A stretch of DNA of 35,999 bases from Alkalilacustris brevis (lineage in GTDB: Bacteria; Pseudomonadota; Alphaproteobacteria; Rhodobacterales; Rhodobacteraceae). The stretch is taken from positions 1 to 35,999 of the forward strand of contig NZ_QNVJ01000007.1 of assembly GCF_003350345.1 (NCBI RefSeq), read 5' to 3'. The notes under the pieces are model-generated. The model did no database searches. It saw nothing but the letters and a program-made list of their open reading frames with translations, and was not told the DNA's origin. A program made the position numbers and the translations under genes. The first letter of the stretch is position 1, and every line of letters starts with the position of its first letter. Positions 27,500 through 34,358 of the stretch are shown in pieces.

Positions 27500-27988
27500 T
27501 CAGACCGGGGCGTCTGCTGCGCCTTTCCTTCTGACGGTCTCGAATATCAGCCGCAGGGCAAGCACCCCGCAGCCGATCGGCACGACGACATAGGCCCAGC
27601 CCAGAGGCCAATCCATGACGCCGAAATCAATGTCGCCACGCCGGAACGCCCGATGCGCAAAACGCCAGGACATCCACGTCACAGCCACGAAAAAGCTGGC
27701 CGAAAGCGCCAGGATCAGCCGGCGCAGAAGGTCGGGGATCTTTTCCTCGGCGATGATGTCGAGCGCGAGATGCCCGCCATCGCGGAACACCCGCGCCAGC
27801 GACAACGTGGCAAGCGCGGGCATCAGGTAAAGCTCGGTCACTTCGAACTGCATCTGTACCGGGCGGCCAAGGAACAGCCGCATCAGGATGTCGGCATTGA
27901 GCAGCAGGACCACGCAGACAAGCGCGGCGCAGCCGATCGCGTGCAGCGCATCCTCGATCACCGAAAGCGGCTTCTCGATCCATTGCAT
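27500..27988 (-). CDS. dctQ: TRAP transporter small permease subunit
   Basis: The 162-residue protein has four membrane segments. It shows the DctQ pattern: an N-terminal amphipathic start, then a first segment GCAALVCVVLLLNADILMR, FEVTELYLMPALATLSLA, and a charged stretch FRDGGHLALDII. Two C-terminal segments follow, ending in a basic tail. It bridges DctP and DctM. Here the order is Q-P-M, whereas P-Q-M is most common. It starts 33 bases after the dehydratase gene, so transport and enzyme genes are interleaved in one operon. Confidence 0.9.
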   Translation of the reverse strand: MQWIEKPLSVIEDALHAIGCAALVCVVLLLNADILMRLFLGRPVQMQFEVTELYLMPALATLSLARVFRDGGHLALDIIAEEKIPDLLRRLILALSASFFVAVTWMSWRFAHRAFRRGDIDFGVMDWPLGWAYVVVPIGCGVLALRLIFETVRRKGAADAPV

Positions 27989-28021
27989 GGCTTGCCCTCC
28001 TCTCTGATGCCCGCGTGTCGT

Positions 28022-29167
28022 TCAGCCCTTTCGCGACGGCAACGCGACCACCGCCGAGCCGATGGCCGACAATTCGCCATCCTGGTTCTCGGCCCGCTGG
28101 TCGATCTCGACCAGGTGGCGCCCGCCCTCCTCGAACTTGCGGGTCACGGTGCCGTTGATCAGGATCACGTCGCCTTCGGGATTGTGCCGCCGGACCTGGC
28201 ATTTCGACTGCGCGAGAAAGCCGTCATCACCCATCCAGTTGGTCACCTGATGGGTCAGCCACGAACAGCGCTCCGGTCCGTAGTCATAGGCGCCGGGCGC
28301 ACCGACTTCGAGCGCGAATTCCTCGTCCCAATGCACCCGCTCGGGGCAGTCGGGGATGCCGAAACGGTTCTTGATGCCGGCGCCGGGGTGCTTTTGCTGC
28401 AACTGCCAGGCCAGCTTGTTGGCGCGGATGTAAAGCCCGCCCCAGCCCTGCGCATAGGCGATGAAGCCCGTCACCGTCATCGGCCCCTTGACCATGGTGG
28501 GCAGGGCCTCGCCCTCGGTCACGTCCTCCCAGTGGCGGGGAGTGGCGCCGCGGATCTCCTCGGCCTCATAATGCTTGTAGAAGCTGTCGAGTTCTTCCTG
28601 GGTATAGACGCGCGGCTCGCGGGCGCGGGCCTCGGTGTATTTGGTGCCGCTCTCGCGGGCCTGGTCGCGGTCGGTGCGGAAGCACCAGCTGTCGGCCTCG
28701 GCCAGCATGTCGCCCGATTTGGCGTCATAGAAATCGACGTGATAGGTCTGCTGGATCGCGCGACCGGCAAAGCGGGTGTCGTGCTCGACCAGATCCTTGA
28801 GATAGGCCTCGGTGCGCACTTCGGTGTTGCGGGCGACGGGCTTGTGCCATGTCCAGTCGGCGCCCGACCACATCGCATGTACCCCCGGCAGCCCGCCGAC
28901 ATAGCCCGAGATGATCCGGCTGGTCGCGAACAGAAAGCTGGGCAGCGCGATGACATCGCCGTATTGCGTGCCGCGCGCATATTCCGGGTCGCACCACAGC
29001 GGGTTGTCGTCACCGATGCCGTGGGCGTAGTGGCGGATGTTGTCGCGCGTGGCTTCATAGCACCAGGGTTCGACCGTCTTTTCGATCTTGACGCCGATGC
29101 GCTTGCTCAGGTCCTCGAGCCCCTCGGGGGTGATCTTGGGAAATTTCCGGTGCAGGACTTGGTTCAT
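28022..29167 (-). CDS. FAS1-like / MaoC-type acyl-CoA dehydratase or hydratase
   Basis: The 381-residue protein looks like a double hotdog of the MaoC_dehydrat_N type. The N-terminal half has EPWCYEATRDNIRHYAHGIG and DDNPLWCDPEYA (Asp53, Asp54, Asn55, Pro56). In classical hydratase-2 enzymes a His follows this NP pair; here Trp58 stands at or near that position. The C-terminal half contains TVTGFIAYAQGWGG and LTHQVTNWMGDDGFL. Related proteins hydrate or dehydrate CoA thioesters, but most are uncharacterised. ATG 29167 is chosen because GGAGG lies five bases upstream. Within this operon a step producing or consuming 3-methylcrotonyl-CoA is the likely job, for example dehydration of 3-hydroxyisovaleryl-CoA. 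That is inference. Confidence 0.8.
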   Translation of the reverse strand: MNQVLHRKFPKITPEGLEDLSKRIGVKIEKTVEPWCYEATRDNIRHYAHGIGDDNPLWCDPEYARGTQYGDVIALPSFLFATSRIISGYVGGLPGVHAMWSGADWTWHKPVARNTEVRTEAYLKDLVEHDTRFAGRAIQQTYHVDFYDAKSGDMLAEADSWCFRTDRDQARESGTKYTEARAREPRVYTQEELDSFYKHYEAEEIRGATPRHWEDVTEGEALPTMVKGPMTVTGFIAYAQGWGGLYIRANKLAWQLQQKHPGAGIKNRFGIPDCPERVHWDEEFALEVGAPGAYDYGPERCSWLTHQVTNWMGDDGFLAQSKCQVRRHNPEGDVILINGTVTRKFEEGGRHLVEIDQRAENQDGELSAIGSAVVALPSRKG

Positions 29168-29202
29168 TGCTTCCTCCATGACGATTCCATGCCGGGCTGC
29201 GC

Positions 29203-30762
29203 TCAGTGGGCGCCGGCGGCTTGCCGGGCCTCTGCGTCGCGCAGCGCCTTGCGATTGACCTTGCCCGCCGGGGTCTTTGGCAGATCGCTGACAAAGGCAA
29301 TCTGGCGGGGGTATTCGTGTTTGCTGAGATTGCTGCGCACGAGGTCCTGGATCTCGGCATCCAACCCCTCGGTCGCCTTGCCCTTGAGCACGACGAAGGC
29401 CTTGACCACCTGGCCGCGCAATTCGTCAGGCACGCCGATGGCGGCGGCCTCGGCAACCTTGGGATGGCGCAGAATGGCGTCTTCGATCTCGACCGCGCTC
29501 ATTGTCCAGCCGGCCGAGATGATGACATCATCGGCCCGGCCCGCGTGATAGAAATAGCCGTCTTCGTCGACGCGCCCCAGATCCTTGGTGGCCAGCCATG
29601 CGCCGCGCTTGCGCACCATCAGCTCGCCCGTGACGCCCGGCCCGGCGTCGCGGCCCTGTGCATCCTGCACGGCCACCTCGACTCCCGGCACAGGTTTGCC
29701 CAGTGACCCTTCGCGCACCTCGAAATCGGGCGCGCCGGGGTAATTGGCCAGGATCACGCCGATCTCGGTCGTGCCATACATGCTGCACACCTGGGTGCCG
29801 AACAGCGCCTGGACATAGCGCGCGGTTTCGCTGTCGATTGGCTCGCCGGTGAAGGAAAGCTTCTCGACCGCATAGCGGAAGGTCTCGGCCTCGCCGGAAT
29901 TGCGGATCATCCGGTAATGCGTCGCCGCGGCCGACATGTTGGTGATGGCGAAATCCTGCATGGCGCGGGTCAGGCGCACTGCGTCAAACCTGCCGCTGAA
30001 GGTGCCGGTCGAGACGCCCAGCGCCAGCGGCGCCAGTGTGCCATGCCACAGCCCGTGCCCCCAGGCCGGCGAGGACGGGCAGAAGAACCGGTCGCCAGGG
30101 CGGATGCCGGTGGCATAGAGCGCCGCCACCATCAACGTCACCAGCGAGCGGTGGTTGTGGCGCACCGCCGCGGGCAACAGCCGCGTGGTGCCCGAGGTGT
30201 ATTGCAGCACCGCCAGATCGTCGCCCGAGGTGTCGCAGTCAAAGCTTTGCGGCAAGTCCTCAAGCGACGTCAGATAGGCCCGGTCAGCCACCACCAGCCC
30301 CTTGACCCCGGCCTCGCGGGCATCGGCGGATTTTTCGGCGTTGGTGAAGAATATCTCGGGCGCGCAATCATCGACGCGCAGGCGGATGCCATCGGGGCCG
30401 AACAGCGTGAACATCGGCACCGCCACCGCGCCGGCCTTCATCGCGCCAAAAAGCGTGCAGTAGAACGGCAGCGAGGGCTCGATCATCACGGCCACACGGT
30501 CGCCCCGGCTGATCCCGCGGCGCACCAGGTCATGCGCGACCTGGGCCGAGCGGTGGCTGATTTCGGCAAAGGTGATGAATTCGTCGCTGCCATCGGCATG
30601 GGCGATGCGCAGCGCGACCGCGTCGCCCTTCACATGCCGGTCGATACACTCATGCGCGATGTTGAGGCGCTCGCGCGTCCCGTCGAACAGCGCCCAGAGC
30701 GCGGCGTTCGAAAAATGTTCGTGGGCATCGGCGTATGACGTGAAATCGGTCAGGCGCGTCAT
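29203..30762 (-). CDS. AMP-forming acyl-CoA synthetase
   Basis: The 519-residue ANL-superfamily ligase activates a carboxylate with ATP and CoA. The phosphate-binding loop reads QYTSGTTRLLPAAVRHNH, so the common TTGxPKG is replaced by TTRLLPAA. I recall similar variants in a group of acetyl- or medium-chain-type synthetases. Other motifs are intact: SMYGTTEIG, GYFYHAGRADDVIISAGWTM, HPKVAEAAAIGVPDELRGQ and the catalytic lysine in LPKTPAGKVNRKALR. It is the first gene of the nine-gene operon, directly divergent from the IclR regulator, and is followed by the dehydratase after 35 bases. The substrate is probably the acid imported by the TRAP system. Confidence 0.92.
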   Translation of the reverse strand: MTRLTDFTSYADAHEHFSNAALWALFDGTRERLNIAHECIDRHVKGDAVALRIAHADGSDEFITFAEISHRSAQVAHDLVRRGISRGDRVAVMIEPSLPFYCTLFGAMKAGAVAVPMFTLFGPDGIRLRVDDCAPEIFFTNAEKSADAREAGVKGLVVADRAYLTSLEDLPQSFDCDTSGDDLAVLQYTSGTTRLLPAAVRHNHRSLVTLMVAALYATGIRPGDRFFCPSSPAWGHGLWHGTLAPLALGVSTGTFSGRFDAVRLTRAMQDFAITNMSAAATHYRMIRNSGEAETFRYAVEKLSFTGEPIDSETARYVQALFGTQVCSMYGTTEIGVILANYPGAPDFEVREGSLGKPVPGVEVAVQDAQGRDAGPGVTGELMVRKRGAWLATKDLGRVDEDGYFYHAGRADDVIISAGWTMSAVEIEDAILRHPKVAEAAAIGVPDELRGQVVKAFVVLKGKATEGLDAEIQDLVRSNLSKHEYPRQIAFVSDLPKTPAGKVNRKALRDAEARQAAGAH

Positions 30763-30812
30763 CTGTTCGGTTTCCTCCTCGATCAGCGGCGCCGAAGAGA
30801 CCCGACAGCCAC

Positions 30813-30876
30813 ATTGACAAGGCTAGGTGGCTGCGCACAGTATTGTCAATACGCTTTATTCATTGTATATAGACAA
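30813..30876. promoter_or_regulatory. Divergent promoter/operator region of the IclR regulon
   Basis: TTGTCA (30843-30848) and TATATA (30866-30871) are 17 bases apart, a strong sigma-70-type promoter for the iclR-like gene. Overlapping it are the palindrome GTATTGTCAATAC (30840-30852) and the inverted repeat TTGT-N6-ACAA (30863-30876). A further ATTGACAA (30813-30820) pairs with the TTGTCAAT in the palindrome. Binding of the regulator here would block its own promoter and could control both directions. Confidence 0.65.
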
Positions 30877-30907
30877 CAACACGCAGGTCAAAACGGTAGG
30901 GAACACC

Positions 30908-31687
30908 ATGTCAGAAACCCGGAAAACCGTTCGAAAACGAGAGGTTCCAGCCGTCAGCCGGGCTGTCGCCATCTTGCGGCAACTCGGCCGTTCCGATGAT
31001 CCGGTGGGGGTGAATCAGCTGGCGCGCGATCTGGGAATCGTTCCCAGCACCTGCCTGCACATCCTGCGCGTTCTGCAAGACGAGGGGCTTGTGGCGATGG
31101 ACCCGGAAAGCAAGCGCTACACCATCGGGCTGGGGGTCTTGTCGCTGGCGCGCGCCGCACTCAGGCGCAACGCCTTTCCGGCCCTGATCCAGCCGCGGCT
31201 GACCGAACTGTCGGACCAATTCGGCATGACCTGCATCGCCACCCAGATGATCGACACCTGGCACATGATCGTGGTGGCGCTGTCGCAAAGCAATCTGCCG
31301 TTCCAGCTTCAGGTCGATCTGGGCAGCCGCTTTCCCGCGCTGATCAGCGCCACGGGCCGCTGTTTCGCAGCCTTCAACCAGATCCCCCGCGCCGAGCTGG
31401 AAACCCGCTTCAACCGGTTGAGCTGGGATCACCCGCCCGCCTTCGACATCTGGCTGCAAGAGGTCGCGCAGGTGCGCGAAACCGGCTTTGCGGTGGACGC
31501 GGGCAGTTATATCTCGGGCGTCACGGTTGTCGCGGTGCCCTTCCTCGACGAGGCCGGCCATATGACCCGCAGCATGGTTGCCATCGGTATATCGGAGCGG
31601 GTCCGCGAAACCGGGATCGACACCATCGCGCAGGCGCTGCTTGGCGTGCGCGACGATGTCGCCCGCCTGCAGCCCGGCATGACCTGA
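30908..31687 (+). CDS. IclR-family transcriptional regulator
   Basis: The 259-residue regulator has the N-terminal winged HTH (about 15-75; VSRAVAILRQLG, GVNQLARDLGIVPSTCLHIL, LQDEGLV) and the C-terminal effector-binding domain (about 90-255; GSRFPALISATGRCFAAF, ETGFAVDAGSYISGVTVVAVP). IclR proteins usually sense a small acid or CoA-pathway intermediate. ATG 30908 has AGGGA six bases upstream; the extended frame to 30827 runs through the promoter and is rejected. Divergent from the operon and followed after 25 bases by the thioesterase gene, it is the obvious local regulator. Confidence 0.93.
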   Translation: MSETRKTVRKREVPAVSRAVAILRQLGRSDDPVGVNQLARDLGIVPSTCLHILRVLQDEGLVAMDPESKRYTIGLGVLSLARAALRRNAFPALIQPRLTELSDQFGMTCIATQMIDTWHMIVVALSQSNLPFQLQVDLGSRFPALISATGRCFAAFNQIPRAELETRFNRLSWDHPPAFDIWLQEVAQVRETGFAVDAGSYISGVTVVAVPFLDEAGHMTRSMVAIGISERVRETGIDTIAQALLGVRDDVARLQPGMT

Positions 31688-31712
31688 GCCGCATGAAACG
31701 AAAGGATACCCC

Positions 31713-32132
31713 GTGACCGACACCACCCCCGGCTGGCGCAAGCTGAGCGCCGGCGGCTTCATGGATCATATCGGCCCGCTCGAGGCCCGGCGCGACGCGG
31801 AGGGCTGGCGCTATGCGCTCGACACCGGCCCCGCACATGCCAACCCGGTGGGAATGATCCATGGCGGCGTCATCGCCGGGTTGCTCGACCATGCCATCGC
31901 CCTGGCCGCGTGGGAAGCCGCCGAGCGGGTGCCCGCGGTGACAGTGCAGCTCGACACCCGCTATCTGGGCGCAGCGAAACCGGGCGACCGGCTGGAGGCC
32001 ACGACCCGCCTGCGCCACCGCACGGGCAGTCTGCTGTTTCTCGACGCGACGCTCAGCACGGGCGGGCGCTACGTCGCGGCGGCCACGGCAGTGATGAAAC
32101 TGGCAAAGCAGAACGGGGGCCGGGATGGCTGA
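31713..32132 (+). CDS. PaaI-type hotdog thioesterase
   Basis: The 139-residue single hotdog protein has NPVGMIHGGVIAGLLDHAIALAAW, the PaaI/YbgC-like signature with the HGG turn and active-site Asp region. VTVQLDTRYLGAAKPGDRLEATT and a C-terminal strand follow. These enzymes hydrolyse acyl-CoA thioesters, often to release stalled CoA. The start is GTG 31713, with AAAGGA upstream. It overlaps the CoA-transferase gene by eight bases, so the two are co-translated. A housekeeping role for the neighbouring CoA pathway is likely; the substrate is unknown. Confidence 0.87.
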   Translation: MTDTTPGWRKLSAGGFMDHIGPLEARRDAEGWRYALDTGPAHANPVGMIHGGVIAGLLDHAIALAAWEAAERVPAVTVQLDTRYLGAAKPGDRLEATTRLRHRTGSLLFLDATLSTGGRYVAAATAVMKLAKQNGGRDG

Positions 32133-33390
32133 AACGAACGACGACACGGGCCGCAAGGGGCCGCTGGCCGGGCTGCGCGTGCTGGATTTCTCGCGCATCC
32201 TGTCGGGGCCATATGCCACGATGGTGCTGGCCGACATGGGCGCCGAGATCATCAAGATCGAGCCCATCTCGGGAGGCGACGAAACCCGCGGCTTTCCCCC
32301 CTTTCAGGGGCCCTTGAGCCATTATTACATCGCGCTCAACCGCTGCAAGCAGAGCGTCGCGCTCGACCTGAAATCGGATCGCGGCCGGCAGGTCGCACGC
32401 GAGCTTGCGCGGGAATGCGACATCGTGGTCGAAAACTTTCGCCCCGGCGTGATGGACCGCCTCGGGCTGGGCCATGACGTGCTGCTGGCCGACAACCCGC
32501 GGCTGATCTACTGCGCGATCTCGGGCTTCGGGGCCGACAGCCCGCTGAGCGACAAGCCTGCCTTCGACATTGTCGCGCAGGCGCTTTCGGGCGCCATGAG
32601 CATCAACCGCGAGCCAGGCGCCGCACCCAACAAGCTGGGCCTGCCGATGGGCGACATGGCGGGCAGCATATTCGCGGTGTTCGGCATACTGGCCGCCCTA
32701 CATGAACGCCACAGCACCGGTCGGGGAGGCCGGGTCGATGTGGCGATGCTGGATTCGCTGATGGCGATGCTGGGCTATCTGGCGCAGATATTCCTTGTCA
32801 CCGGTCAGGCGCCGCAGCCGGTGGGTACGCGCCACCCCAGCATCGTGCCCTATGGCGCCTTTCCCACGCGCGACGGGCATGTCATCGTGGCCTGCCTGAC
32901 CGAACGGTTCTGGCATAATTTCGCGGCCTGCCTGGACATGCCCGAACTGGCGCAAGACCCACGGTTCGCGCTCTATCACGACCGGCTGGCCAATCGCGAC
33001 GCGCTCGAGGCGCTGATCGAGGCCCGGATGACGCGCGACGACACCGATTTCTGGCTGGCGCGGCTTGACAGGTTCGACGTGCCCAACGCCCCGATTCTGG
33101 ATGTCGCGCAGGCGCTCGAGCAGGCCCATGTCACCGCGCGCGGGTTGATCGAGACCGTGGCCCATCCGCTGGTCGGTGACATCCGGCTGGTGCGCGGCCC
33201 GGTGCGCTTTGACGGCGCCGGCCCGGCGCCCGCCGTGCCGCCATCGCTGCTGGGCGCGGATGCGGAGGCCGTACTGTCGGGCGTGCTGGGCTATGGGACG
33301 GCCGAGATCGAGGCGCTACGCGGCGCGGGCGTGATCGGCCCCGCCCCGGAAACCGGCGGGACACCCCGTGGCGTTTCGAATTCTCGCTGA
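32125..33390 (+). CDS. CaiB/BaiF-type (class III) CoA-transferase
   Basis: The 421-residue protein starts with LAGLRVLDFSRILSGPYATMVLADMGAEIIKIE. It continues with NRCKQSVALDLKSDRG and VVENFRPGVMDRLGL, then LPMGDMAGSIFAVFGILAALHER, where Asp177 is the expected catalytic aspartate, and GRGGRVDVAMLDS. Class III enzymes move CoA between carboxylates without ATP. It could activate the same substrate as the synthetase using an internal CoA donor, or handle a different acid. It overlaps the thioesterase gene by eight bases. The C-terminal 40 residues are family-normal, ending in a flexible tail. Confidence 0.93.
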   Translation: MAETNDDTGRKGPLAGLRVLDFSRILSGPYATMVLADMGAEIIKIEPISGGDETRGFPPFQGPLSHYYIALNRCKQSVALDLKSDRGRQVARELARECDIVVENFRPGVMDRLGLGHDVLLADNPRLIYCAISGFGADSPLSDKPAFDIVAQALSGAMSINREPGAAPNKLGLPMGDMAGSIFAVFGILAALHERHSTGRGGRVDVAMLDSLMAMLGYLAQIFLVTGQAPQPVGTRHPSIVPYGAFPTRDGHVIVACLTERFWHNFAACLDMPELAQDPRFALYHDRLANRDALEALIEARMTRDDTDFWLARLDRFDVPNAPILDVAQALEQAHVTARGLIETVAHPLVGDIRLVRGPVRFDGAGPAPAVPPSLLGADAEAVLSGVLGYGTAEIEALRGAGVIGPAPETGGTPRGVSNSR

Positions 33391-33429
33391 CCCCCTTGAG
33401 CCGCCGTGAATATTTCGCGCACGCGGTTG

Positions 33430-33478
33430 CGGGCCGGAAGACCCCCCGTCAACCTTTGCCGGGGTCGTTTCCGGCCCG
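33430..33478. terminator. Large hairpin between convergent CoA-transferase and pstB genes
   Basis: CGGGCCGGAA (33430-33439) and TTCCGGCCCG (33469-33478) form a perfect ten-base outer stem. GACCCC (33440-33445) and GGGGTC (33461-33466) extend it inside. With no T-run it is not a textbook terminator, but its place between two stop codons fits a bidirectional transcript end. Confidence 0.6.
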
Positions 33479-33501
33479 TTCCAAGCCGCCCGCGCGCGGG
33501 C

Positions 33502-34347
33502 TCAGCCGAAGCGGCCGGTCACGTAATCCTGCGTGCGCGCAACCTCGGGCGCGGTGAAGACGCGCGTGGTGTCGCCATATTCGATCAGCCGGCCCAGATA
33601 CATGAAGGCCGTGTTGTCTGACACCCGCGCGGCCTGCTGCATGTTGTGGGTGACGATGACGATGGTGTATTGCCCGCGCAACTGGTCGATCAATTCCTCG
33701 ATCTTGGCCGTCGCGATCGGGTCGAGCGCCGAGCACGGCTCATCCATCAGCAGCACCTCGGGGTCGGCGGCGATGCCGCGCGCAATGCACAGCCGCTGCT
33801 GCTGGCCGCCCGACATGCCCAGCGCGCTCTCATTCAGGCGGTCCTTCACCTCGTCCCACAGCGCGGCAGAACGCAGGGCGCGCTCGCAGGTCTCGTTCAG
33901 GAGCGCCTTTTTCGTGACCCCGTCCACACGCAGCGGGTAGACCACATTGTCAAAGATCGACATGGCGAACGGGTTGGGCTTTTGAAACACCATGCCCATG
34001 CGCTTGCGCAATGCGATCACATCCACGCCGGGGCCGTAGATGTCGAAATCATTGGTGCGGATCTCGCCCTCGATGCGCAGATCGTCGATCAGGTCGTTCA
34101 TGCGATTGAGGCAGCGCAGAAGCGTTGACTTGCCGCAGCCCGAAGGGCCGATCAGCGCCGTGACCTGGCCCTTCTGGATTTCCATGTCGATGCCGTGCAG
34201 CGCCTGGGTCTTGCCATACCACAGGTTGAAGTCGCGGATGTCGAGCGCGACGCCCTCATCGCTTTTCCTGATATGCACGGCGGTGGGGCCGAAGGCGGGT
34301 GCACCGGTATCGGTGGCGGCGGGCGTTGCGGCGGTTGTGGTGCTCAT
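33502..34347 (-). CDS. pstB: Phosphate ABC transporter ATP-binding protein
   Basis: The 281-residue ATPase powers high-affinity phosphate import. After a disordered N-terminus it shows [16 protein letters not shown], Walker [24 protein letters not shown] (Q-loop, PstB-specific NPF), the signature [16 protein letters not shown], Walker [14 protein letters not shown] and the switch [11 protein letters not shown] 34347 has GAGG six bases upstream. An ATG at 34359 overlaps the pstA stop and would add four residues. The much longer frame to 35169 is an artefact over pstA. phoU and phoB, usual next genes, would lie downstream, but the convergent CoA-transferase gene ends the unit here. Confidence 0.96.
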   Translation of the reverse strand: MSTTTAATPAATDTGAPAFGPTAVHIRKSDEGVALDIRDFNLWYGKTQALHGIDMEIQKGQVTALIGPSGCGKSTLLRCLNRMNDLIDDLRIEGEIRTNDFDIYGPGVDVIALRKRMGMVFQKPNPFAMSIFDNVVYPLRVDGVTKKALLNETCERALRSAALWDEVKDRLNESALGMSGGQQQRLCIARGIAADPEVLLMDEPCSALDPIATAKIEELIDQLRGQYTIVIVTHNMQQAARVSDNTAFMYLGRLIEYGDTTRVFTAPEVARTQDYVTGRFG

Positions 34348-34358
34348 ATCAGACCTCA

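Noticed and set aside
27353-29548. Plus-strand open frame of 731 codons
   Set aside because: Shadow crossing several real genes (dctP, dctQ, dehydratase, synthetase) on the opposite strand.
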